This document shows, piece after piece, positions 24,367-31,715 of a DNA stretch of 38,961 bases. The translations under genes were made by a program, and so were the position numbers. Where the stretch lies: assembly GCA_036270875.1 (NCBI GenBank), contig DATBBR010000146.1, positions 1-38,961 on the forward strand. The letters are read 5' to 3'. This DNA is from Acidimicrobiales bacterium (GTDB taxonomy: Bacteria > Actinomycetota > Acidimicrobiia > Acidimicrobiales > AC-9). The notes beneath the pieces were generated by a model. The model worked only from the letters and a program-made list of their open reading frames with translations, ran no database searches and was not told where the DNA came from. Positions within the stretch are counted from its first letter, which is position 1; every line of letters starts with the position of its first letter.

Positions 24367-26145
24367 CTACCCGGGGGTCGGGCCTCCCGGGCCGGAGGTG
24401 TCGTCGGGGCCGGCGCCGAGGATGGCGACGGTCGACGGCGGGAGGTGGAGCCGTCCGCCTCCGAGCGAGACGTCCTCCTCCGAGCCCAGCAACAGCGAAC
24501 CATCGGCGTCGAGCAGGATCGCCTTCTCGCCCAGGTTGCACGCGGTGATGATCGGCCCCCGCCGCACGACGAGGCATCGCTCCTGCTCGACGGTGACCCT
24601 GACCCTATCCAGGCGCCCGTCGACCAGCTCGGGCACGTCCCGACGCAGGCGGATCAGGCGGCGGTGCCAGTCGAGGAGCTGGCGGTGCGGGAGCCGCTGG
24701 GGCTCGGTCCAGTCGAGCTTGGAGCGTTCGAAGGTCTGGGGGTCCTGGGGATCGGGCATCGACTCGATCGGCCACTCGAGGTGGGACAGGTCCCGGAGCC
24801 GCCCCTCGGCGACGAGGCGCCCGAGACTCGGGTCACCGTGGTCGCTGAAATACTGGAAGGGTGTTGACGCCCCCCATTCCTCGCCTTGGAAGAGCATGGG
24901 AACGAACGGCGCCGTGAGCAGGATGGCGGCACCCACCTTCAGCAGTCGGGCGCTCATCAGCGCGCCGGTGCGCTCACCGGCGGGTCGGTTGCCCACCTGA
25001 TCGTGGCTCTGCAGGTACACGACGAAGCGATGGCCCGAGAGCCCGGGCGGCAGGGGCCGGCCGTGCGCCCGGCGGCGATAGACGGACCAGGTGCCGTCGT
25101 TGACGTAGGACTGTCGGATCGCCTTGGCGAGCGCATCGAGTGAGCCGAAGTCGGCGTAGTAGCCGTTGCGTTCGCCCGTGAGGACGGCGTGCAGCGCATG
25201 GTGAAACTCGTCGCTCCACCATCCGTCGAGGCCCGCACCCCCGGCCGACCGTGGCTGCACGAGGCGAGGGTCGTTCTGGTCGCTCTCGGCCACCAGGACC
25301 ACGGACCGGCCGAGCTCGCCGGCTTGCGCATCGACGCGGCGGCTGAGCTCCCGGAGAAACGACATCGCCGCCCCGTCGACCAGCTCCTGGACCGCGTCGA
25401 GGCGCAAGCCATCGAGGTGGTAGTCGCGCAACCACATGAGGGCGTTGTCCACGAAGAAGTCCATGACCGGGGCGCTCCGCGCGTCATCCAGGTTGACCGC
25501 TGGTCCCCAGGGCGTCGCGTGGCGCTCGGTCAGGTAGGGACCGAAGCTCTCCAGGTAGTTTCCCTCGGGACCGAGGTGGTTGAAGACCACGTCGAGAATG
25601 ACACCAAGGCCGCGCCGGTGGCAGGCGTCGACCAGGCGCTTGAGCCCGTCAGGCCCGCCGTAGGCGTGATGCGGCGCGTAGAGGTCCACACCGTCGTAGC
25701 CCCATCCCCGTCGGCCCGAGAACTCGGCCACCGGGAGCAACTCCACGGCTGTCACGCCGAGATCGGTCAGGTGGTCGAGATGGGCGATCGCTCCGTCGAA
25801 CGTGCCGGCGTCGGAGAAGGTCCCGACGTGCAGCTCGTAGAGCACCGAAGACGACAGCTCGATGCCGCGCCAGCCCTGGTCGTTCCACCGGAAGCGCGAG
25901 TGGTCGACGACCCGCGACGGTCCGTGAACACCGTCGGGCTGCCATGCCGATCGCGGATCAGGAAGTCCATCGCCCCCATCGACCGACAGCAGGTAGTCGG
26001 TCTCCGGCCCTGCCTCCTCGACCTCCGCCGCCCACCACCCGCCCTCGTCACGGGTCAGCGGCACCACCCGCCTGCCCACGAGGATCTCGACCTTCCCGGC
26101 ATCAGGGGCCCAGACGCGAAATCGCTGCACGGTGTCGGCAGTCAT
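24367..26145 (-). CDS. treZ: malto-oligosyltrehalose trehalohydrolase
   Basis: This 592-residue GH13 enzyme releases trehalose from malto-oligosyltrehalose made by TreY, which is not in the window. An N-terminal CBM48-like domain (FRVWAPDAGKVEIL) precedes the barrel. Catalytic residues by motif are Asp250 in GLRLDAVQEL, Glu287 in VAESDQND and Asp382 in SHDQVGN; DVVFNHLGPEGNY near 185 is region I. The spacing matches archaeal and bacterial TreZ. The last residues GPGGPTPG come from the dispersed 15-base repeat. ATG at 26145 has GAGGG nine bases upstream; an ATG seven codons earlier is possible. It is divergent from the PAS-GGDEF-EAL gene with a gap of only 49 bases. Confidence 0.93.
   Translation of the reverse strand: MTADTVQRFRVWAPDAGKVEILVGRRVVPLTRDEGGWWAAEVEEAGPETDYLLSVDGGDGLPDPRSAWQPDGVHGPSRVVDHSRFRWNDQGWRGIELSSSVLYELHVGTFSDAGTFDGAIAHLDHLTDLGVTAVELLPVAEFSGRRGWGYDGVDLYAPHHAYGGPDGLKRLVDACHRRGLGVILDVVFNHLGPEGNYLESFGPYLTERHATPWGPAVNLDDARSAPVMDFFVDNALMWLRDYHLDGLRLDAVQELVDGAAMSFLRELSRRVDAQAGELGRSVVLVAESDQNDPRLVQPRSAGGAGLDGWWSDEFHHALHAVLTGERNGYYADFGSLDALAKAIRQSYVNDGTWSVYRRRAHGRPLPPGLSGHRFVVYLQSHDQVGNRPAGERTGALMSARLLKVGAAILLTAPFVPMLFQGEEWGASTPFQYFSDHGDPSLGRLVAEGRLRDLSHLEWPIESMPDPQDPQTFERSKLDWTEPQRLPHRQLLDWHRRLIRLRRDVPELVDGRLDRVRVTVEQERCLVVRRGPIITACNLGEKAILLDADGSLLLGSEEDVSLGGGRLHLPPSTVAILGAGPDDTSGPGGPTPG
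24381..24395. repeat. dispersed 15-base repeat, copy 2
   Basis: GGCCTCCCGGGCCGG, identical to the copy at 20793, lies within the last codons of treZ. Confidence 0.6.
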
Positions 26146-26194
26146 GCCTCCGGGCCCTCGTTTCATCCCGACGAATCCAGCAAATCGAGAGGAT

Positions 26195-28327
26195 ATGCCC
26201 GTTCTCACGATCGCCGATCGCTATACATTTTTGCGGAAAGCTGTACGCTGGGCCCATCTGATGGGCCCGAGAACCGACGCCACGGCGGAGCAGGATTGTT
26301 ACCGCGCGCTGTTCGACAAGGCCGCGGTTGGGCTGTGTTATGCCGCCCCGGGCGGACGGCTGCTGGCGGTCAATCAAGCCCTGGCGAACATGCTCGGTTT
26401 CGAGTCGCCCGAGGACCTCATCGCCAGGGGCCCATTGGCCGACCGCCTGTTCGACGCCGCCGATCTGGATGATCTCCGGCGGCGACTTCGCGAGCACCGT
26501 GAGGTCAGCGGGTTCGACGTCCCCATGCGTCGCCAGGATGGGCGCATCATCTGGGTCTCCATCACCATCAACACCGTCGGTCGTGACCAGGTGGTCACCG
26601 TGATCGACGTGACCGACAGCCGTCAGCACGAGGAGGCGTCCCGGGTCAACGAGGCGAGGCTCCGGTCCGTATTGGCCAACTCCTCGGAGAACTACTTCAT
26701 TCTCGACAGAGACGGTGACGTCCGGCGGCTCAGCTCTGCGCCGGAGAGCAGCCTGGGCTACGAGCCCGCCGGGCTGAGCGGCCGCCAGGCACACCTGGTT
26801 CACCCCGATGACCGCCTTTCCTTCGCCCGGACCGTGCAGAAGCTCTTCTCTGGTGAGTCCGAGTTCGAGGTCGCTCGATACCGCGGACGCCACAAGAACG
26901 GCTCGTGGCGGTACCTCGAGGCTCGGGCGACCAACATGTTGCGAGATCCGGACGTCCAGGGCTTGGTGATCAATGTCAGGGATATCACCGACCAGCACTC
27001 GGCCGAGGAGAAGCTCGAGTACACAGAGTTGCACGACGAGCTGACGAACCTCCCCAATCAGCGTTATCTCGACCGCTGGATCGACGAACATGGAGCCAGT
27101 GAGGCCAACTCGCACGTCGCCATTCTGTTGGTCGACGTCGACCGTCTGAGCCACACGAACAACACATTCAACCGGGCCGCTGGCGACGACATCCTCAAGT
27201 TCGTAGCTAACGGCCTTCGCCAGCAGGTGCCCGAAGGGGCAGTGCTCGTCCGTTGGGCGGGAGACAGCTTCGCCGTTGTCGTCCCCGGTGCCCTCGGACG
27301 GGGGACCGTCGCGGGCTTGGCCGAGGACATCGTGCGCGCCTGTCGACACACGCGCCGGATCGGGACGGTAGACGTCTTCGTCAGCGTGAGCGTCGGCGTG
27401 GCGATCGGTGGGAAGGGCCGCGGATCGGCGAAGGATCTGGTGCGTGACGCCGACACCGCCCTCCATCAGGCCAAGGACCGGGGGCGGAACCGCTTCCAGC
27501 TCTTTGCCGGCTCGATGCAGCATCGCCTGGCCACCCGCCTCAAGCTGGAGGGCGAGCTGCGGCGCGCCGTCGAGGCTCCCGCCGGGATCACGCAGTTCCG
27601 CCTGCTGTTCGATCCGCTCGTCTCACTTCGTGAGCGCAAGACGGTGGGAATGGAGGCCTTGGTCGCCTGGCAGCACCGCGAGCACGGGCTGCTGCGGGCG
27701 GCCGAGTTCGTCCCACTCGCCGAGGAGACGGGGCTGATCTCGTCGATCGGCCACTGGGTGCTGGAAGAGGCCTGCCAGATGGCGGGCCGCGTGAACCGTG
27801 ATCGCCAGCACGACCCGCTCGCCATGTCGGTGAACCTGTCGGGCCACGAGCTCAACCACCCTGACATTGTCACCTGGGTGATCAAGGAGATCGCGAGAGC
27901 CGACATCGACCCCACGCGGCTGTGGCTGGAGATCACCGAGACGGCGCTGGTGTCTTCTCCCAGCATCAGGTCGACGCTCTGGCGGCTGAGAGATCTCGGC
28001 GTCCGCCTGGTCGTCGACGACTTCGGCACGGGCTACAGCTCGCTGACGTCGATCCGGGAGCTACCGGTCGAGGTCGTGAAGATCGACAGGTCCTTCGTCG
28101 CCGGCCTCGGTCATCGCTCGAAGGACGAGACGATCATCAACACCGTCGTCGACCTGGCCAGGTCCCTGGACATGCTCACGGTAGCCGAGGGGATCGAGAC
28201 GGCCCAGCAGGCCGACATACTGACGAAGCTCGGGTGTGAGCTGGGCCAGGGCTACTTCTTCGGTGCCACTGGCCCAGAGGAAGCGTCTCGGGGCAACGGA
28301 GGGCAGCGGGAGCCGGTCGGCGGGTAG
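26195..28327 (+). CDS. PAS-PAS-GGDEF-EAL cyclic-di-GMP protein, degenerate GGDEF
   Basis: The 710-residue protein has two PAS domains (about residues 36-150 and 160-275), a GGDEF domain (280-440) and an EAL domain (450-700). The GGDEF motif reads AGDSF at 355-359, and the upstream DVDRLSHTNNTFNRAAGD has lost the usual GH pair, so cyclase activity is unlikely. The EAL domain keeps MEALVAW (Glu487), LEITET, DDFGTGYSSL, KIDRSF and AEGIET, so it should hydrolyse cyclic di-GMP. No membrane segment is seen. ATG at 26195 has GAGAGG very close; ATG at 26261 lies inside a perfect 19-bp palindrome and is also possible. PAS signals are unknown. Confidence 0.92.
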   Translation: MPVLTIADRYTFLRKAVRWAHLMGPRTDATAEQDCYRALFDKAAVGLCYAAPGGRLLAVNQALANMLGFESPEDLIARGPLADRLFDAADLDDLRRRLREHREVSGFDVPMRRQDGRIIWVSITINTVGRDQVVTVIDVTDSRQHEEASRVNEARLRSVLANSSENYFILDRDGDVRRLSSAPESSLGYEPAGLSGRQAHLVHPDDRLSFARTVQKLFSGESEFEVARYRGRHKNGSWRYLEARATNMLRDPDVQGLVINVRDITDQHSAEEKLEYTELHDELTNLPNQRYLDRWIDEHGASEANSHVAILLVDVDRLSHTNNTFNRAAGDDILKFVANGLRQQVPEGAVLVRWAGDSFAVVVPGALGRGTVAGLAEDIVRACRHTRRIGTVDVFVSVSVGVAIGGKGRGSAKDLVRDADTALHQAKDRGRNRFQLFAGSMQHRLATRLKLEGELRRAVEAPAGITQFRLLFDPLVSLRERKTVGMEALVAWQHREHGLLRAAEFVPLAEETGLISSIGHWVLEEACQMAGRVNRDRQHDPLAMSVNLSGHELNHPDIVTWVIKEIARADIDPTRLWLEITETALVSSPSIRSTLWRLRDLGVRLVVDDFGTGYSSLTSIRELPVEVVKIDRSFVAGLGHRSKDETIINTVVDLARSLDMLTVAEGIETAQQADILTKLGCELGQGYFFGATGPEEASRGNGGQREPVGG
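26250..26268. promoter_or_regulatory. perfect 19-bp palindrome at an alternative start
   Basis: GGGCCCATC-t-GATGGGCCC is a perfect inverted repeat with nine-base arms. It includes the possible ATG at 26261 of the PAS-GGDEF-EAL gene. A TATACA hexamer at 26222-26227 could be a -10 upstream of it, but no -35 matches. It may be an operator or a hairpin hiding the start codon. Confidence 0.45.
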
Positions 28328-28338
28328 AGTCCCCCAGG

Positions 28339-28815
28339 GTGAAACCTAAGAACGCGGTTCGGTTCGATCGATCGCTGGGCCCTCTCTTCTACAAGGTCCA
28401 TCGTTGGATGTATGAGGCCACCGACGGGCGGATCGGAGCCAAGTCCTCGCAGGGACCGATCCTGCTGCTCTCCACGGTCGGCCGTCGCAGCGGCCAGCCT
28501 CGGACCACACCGCTGCTGTACCTGCGGGACGGCGACGACTTCGTGGTCGTGGGCTCGAACGGCGGCCGCCCCGAGCCTCCGGCGTGGTTCCTCAACCTGC
28601 AGGCCGATCCCAAGGTGACGGTGCGAGACGGCCGACGGACGCTCAGCGTCGTGGCCGAGACGGTCAGCGCCGAGGAGCGGGGCGAGCTGTGGTCCCGCCT
28701 GCACGAGTTCTATCCCGGGTGGTCGCACTACCAGACCCTGACCGCCCGGCCTCTGCCCGTGATCAGGCTCCGCCCCCACTCCACGCCGGCTCGGGAGGCC
28801 GGCCCGACGACCTAG
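28339..28815 (+). CDS. Ddn-like deazaflavin (F420)-dependent oxidoreductase
   Basis: The 158-residue split-barrel protein matches the Ddn nitroreductase family. ILLLSTVGRRSGQPRTTPLLY near residue 42 and DDFVVVGSNGGRPEPPAWFLNLQADPKVTV near 68 are the conserved F420-binding segments. Members reduce quinones or other substrates with F420H2; the substrate is unknown. Its GTG follows the EAL gene by only 11 bases, and adk starts 26 bases later, so the three may be co-transcribed. Together with the LLM enzyme at the left end it suggests an F420-producing host. Confidence 0.9.
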   Translation: MKPKNAVRFDRSLGPLFYKVHRWMYEATDGRIGAKSSQGPILLLSTVGRRSGQPRTTPLLYLRDGDDFVVVGSNGGRPEPPAWFLNLQADPKVTVRDGRRTLSVVAETVSAEERGELWSRLHEFYPGWSHYQTLTARPLPVIRLRPHSTPAREAGPTT

Positions 28816-28841
28816 CCGCCGGCGCGCGGCGACCAGGCCCC

Positions 28842-29435
28842 ATGATCCGGCTCCTCCTCCTCGCCCCGCCCGGCGGCGGGAAGGGCACCCAGGGCCGCCT
28901 GCTGGCGGCGGAGCACGGCGTTCCCCACGTCTCGACCGGTGATCTCCTGCGGGACGACGTTGCCCGCTCCACGCCGCTGGGGAGGCGCGTCCGGCCCTAT
29001 CTCGAGCGGGGGGACCTCATCCCGGATGGCCTTGTGCTGCGCCTCGTGCAGGAGCGATTGACCAAGCCAGTCGTGCTCGAGGGGTTCGTGCTCGACGGGT
29101 TCCCCCGCACGCTGGACCAGGCTCTGGCCGCCTACGCCTGGGCGACGGAGCACGGGCTCACCTTCTCGGCCGTCGTCCATCTGGCCGTTCCCGACGCCGA
29201 GCTGGAGCGGCGCGTGCTCGAGCGAGGCCGGCGCACCGGTCGCAGCGACGACACGATCGACACCGTCCGTCACCGTCTGGCCCAGTACCGAACGACCACC
29301 GAACCGCTGCTCGAGTTCTACCGCGAGCGCCAGATCCTGGTCGACGTGGACGGCAACGGACCGATCCCCGAGGTGGCCCAGCGGATCCGCACCGCGCTGG
29401 AGGCGCGGGGCCTGGCGCCGGCGAAGAACAGCTGA
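28842..29435 (+). CDS. adk: adenylate kinase, short-lid type
   Basis: The 197-residue protein has the nucleoside monophosphate kinase fold. The P-loop is APPGGGKGTQ at residues 8-17, followed by HVSTGDLLRDDV, LDGFPRTLDQ near 84 and RGRRTGRSDDTIDTVRHRL near 128. The lid is short and lacks the Cys zinc site. It would convert AMP and ATP to two ADP. The ribosomal-operon context usual for the main adk is absent, so this may be a second copy. Pro for Gly or Ala in the P-loop (APPGGG) is slightly unusual but occurs in the family. The ATG has only a weak ribosome site. Confidence 0.88.
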   Translation: MIRLLLLAPPGGGKGTQGRLLAAEHGVPHVSTGDLLRDDVARSTPLGRRVRPYLERGDLIPDGLVLRLVQERLTKPVVLEGFVLDGFPRTLDQALAAYAWATEHGLTFSAVVHLAVPDAELERRVLERGRRTGRSDDTIDTVRHRLAQYRTTTEPLLEFYRERQILVDVDGNGPIPEVAQRIRTALEARGLAPAKNS

Positions 29436-29465
29436 GGTTTCTGATCGACCCGAGGAGGCCGTCCC

Positions 29466-30401
29466 ATGCCGCTGGACCCCCAGATCAAGGCCCTGCTCGA
29501 GCAGATGGCCGCCATGGGGAGCGTCGACTTCCGCGAGGTGACGCCCGAGGGACTACGACAGACGATGAAGATGATCGCCGCGGCCGACGGTCTCCCGGAA
29601 GCCGTCGACTCGGTGGACGACGTCAACGCCAGTGGGCCCGCGGGGGCCATCCCCGTGCGCGTGTACCGACCCGCCGGCGCGGGCACGGCCCAGCTGCCGA
29701 TCCTCGTCTGGTACCACGGGGGCGGGTGGGTGATCGGCGACCTCGACACCGCCGAAACGACCTGCCGCAAGCTGGCCAACCGCTCGGGCGCGCTGGTGGT
29801 GTCGGTCGACTATCGCCTGGCGCCCGAGCATCCGGCGCCAGCGCCCGCCGAGGACTGTTGGGCTGCCCTGTGCTGGGTGGCAGGCGTCGCCCCCGAGCTC
29901 GGTGGCGACGCCTCCCGACTGGCCGTGGGGGGCGACAGCGCGGGCGGGAACCTGTCCGCGCTCCTCGCCGTGCGGGCCCGTGACAACGGTGGCCCGGCGA
30001 TCAGATACCAGCTGCTCGTCTATCCGGCCACCGATCTCACCATGTCGTACCCCTCGCACGCCGAGAACGGCGAGGGCTATCTACTGACCAACGAGTCGAC
30101 CGCCTGGTTCCTCGGCCACTATCTCGGCCCCGACGGCGACCCCAAGCACCCGTCGGTCTCACCCCACCACATCGACGATCTGAGTGGAGTCGCCCCCGCC
30201 TTCATCATCACCGCCGAGTTCGACCCGCTTCGCGACGAGGGCGAGGCCTACGCCGCTCGCCTGCGTGACAGCGGCGTGGCCGTCGAGCTGCGCCGCTACG
30301 ACAGTATGATCCACGGCTTCTTCCAGATGGGGGCGGTCACGCCCGTGGCCGACTCCGCCGTGAGCGACGCCGCCTCCCGGGTGCGCGCCGCCTTCTCCTG
30401 A
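29466..30401 (+). CDS. alpha/beta hydrolase, hormone-sensitive-lipase type esterase
   Basis: The 311-residue enzyme belongs to the family IV (HSL) esterases. The oxyanion motif is HGGGW at residues 84-88. The catalytic triad by motif is Ser158 in GGDSAGGN, Asp253 in EFDPLRDEG and His283 in MIHGF. There is no signal peptide, so it is cytoplasmic. It would cleave short acyl esters; the natural substrate is unknown. An AGGAGG sequence sits just before the ATG, seven bases away. The next hydrolase follows by 45 bases. Confidence 0.93.
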   Translation: MPLDPQIKALLEQMAAMGSVDFREVTPEGLRQTMKMIAAADGLPEAVDSVDDVNASGPAGAIPVRVYRPAGAGTAQLPILVWYHGGGWVIGDLDTAETTCRKLANRSGALVVSVDYRLAPEHPAPAPAEDCWAALCWVAGVAPELGGDASRLAVGGDSAGGNLSALLAVRARDNGGPAIRYQLLVYPATDLTMSYPSHAENGEGYLLTNESTAWFLGHYLGPDGDPKHPSVSPHHIDDLSGVAPAFIITAEFDPLRDEGEAYAARLRDSGVAVELRRYDSMIHGFFQMGAVTPVADSAVSDAASRVRAAFS

Positions 30402-30446
30402 ACGGCCGATCCCCCCACGCTCGACCACGACGCGACGCTTATCCAC

Positions 30447-31601
30447 ATGCACCCGAGACGCTCCCGCACTCCCGATCGGCGCCGACACCGCCCCCTCGCG
30501 GTCGGTCGCCGGCCCGCGCCGTCCGCGTGGGGGCGGGCGGCGGGCCTCGGCGTGCTCGCGATGGCCGTGGCGCGCGCGGGCTGCGGATCGGGCCCGTCCC
30601 GAGCGAGCGGCAGCGGAACCTCGCGACGGGGCGCCGCCAACATGCCCACGACCGTCCCGCCCACAACCGCTCCTCCGACCAGCCCGCCGACGACGGCCAA
30701 GCCGGCGCCCCCGAAGGGAAGCCCCTACGGCGTCGGCCTAGCCGTCCTCAGCTATGTGGAGCCTGCTGGTCACGTGGTACCCGCCCCCTTCGCCCCTGGC
30801 GGAGCTGCCACCGCCCCACGCCGGCTGACGGTGCAGCTGCGCTATCCCTCGAGCACTCCGATCTCGGGCAACGACACGGTGCTGGCGCCTCCGCAGGGAG
30901 GCGGTCCCTTTCCGCTGGTGGTCTTCGCACCCGGCCTGAACGAGGACCCGCCGCCCTATCAGCCGCTCCTCCACGACTGGGCCCAGGCAGGGTTCGCGGT
31001 GGCGGCGACGACCTTCCCCGTCACTAGCCCCACCGTGCCCAACGCGGGCGACAAGGAGCGGGATCTCCCGAACCAGCCCTACGACGTCACCTTCCTGATC
31101 GACAAGCTCATCGCCGCCGCCAACAATCCTTCCGATCCTCTCCACCAGCTGGTCAACCCGGCCGAGGTCGCCGTGGCCGGCCAGTCCGACGGGGGCAACA
31201 CGGCGGTGGCCACCGCCTACAACACCGCCTACCAGGACCACCGGGTCGACGCCGCGATCATCCTCTCGGGCGCCCGCTACGGGTATCCGGGCGGCACCTG
31301 GTTCCCTGCCGGCTCTCCACCCCTCCTGGCGACGCAGGGGACGGCGGACACCATCAACCCGCCGTCGCTGACCAACGACTTCTTCACCAACAATCCCCAG
31401 CCGAACAAGTACCTGCTGTGCCTGCAGGGGGCGCCCCATCTCGACCCGTACGTGGCCCGCAACAGCTACGAGCGCGTTGTCGCCCAGGTGTCGACGGACT
31501 TCCTCGACGCTGAGCTCTACCACCTGCCCGGGTCGCTGGACACCATGATGCAGGCTGGCGCCGTTCCCGGCGTGGCCGCCTTCGCGTCCCGGTGCGGGTA
31601 G
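30447..31601 (+). CDS. exported alpha/beta hydrolase
   Basis: The 384-residue product has a basic N-terminus, a short hydrophobic run (AAGLGVLAMAVARAGC) and then a Thr/Pro-rich linker (TTVPPTTAPPTSPP), which fits export and surface anchoring. The Cys46 site has Arg at -3, so it is a poor lipobox and the anchoring is not certain. The hydrolase domain starts near residue 95; the nucleophile is Ser247 in VAGQSDGGN, with Asp in GTADTINP and His in GAPHLDP. It resembles dienelactone-hydrolase and chlorophyllase-type enzymes; substrate unknown. There is no ribosome site before the ATG, so a start at an internal GTG is possible. Confidence 0.8.
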   Translation: MHPRRSRTPDRRRHRPLAVGRRPAPSAWGRAAGLGVLAMAVARAGCGSGPSRASGSGTSRRGAANMPTTVPPTTAPPTSPPTTAKPAPPKGSPYGVGLAVLSYVEPAGHVVPAPFAPGGAATAPRRLTVQLRYPSSTPISGNDTVLAPPQGGGPFPLVVFAPGLNEDPPPYQPLLHDWAQAGFAVAATTFPVTSPTVPNAGDKERDLPNQPYDVTFLIDKLIAAANNPSDPLHQLVNPAEVAVAGQSDGGNTAVATAYNTAYQDHRVDAAIILSGARYGYPGGTWFPAGSPPLLATQGTADTINPPSLTNDFFTNNPQPNKYLLCLQGAPHLDPYVARNSYERVVAQVSTDFLDAELYHLPGSLDTMMQAGAVPGVAAFASRCG

Positions 31602-31715
31602 GTCACCCAGGGCGTCGGTCCGCCGGACCACGCCGCTGAGCTGGCCCTTCTCGACCCGCCTGGAGCGCCCTCCCCGGTATGGTGCGTGAACGATGCATGA
31701 CGAGCGCACTACCAG

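Noticed and set aside
30439-30447. Perfect DnaA-box sequence TTATCCACA overlapping a start codon
   Set aside because: It is a single copy without neighbouring boxes, AT-rich unwinding region, dnaA or dnaN. One chance match in a window of this size is not surprising, so no origin is called.
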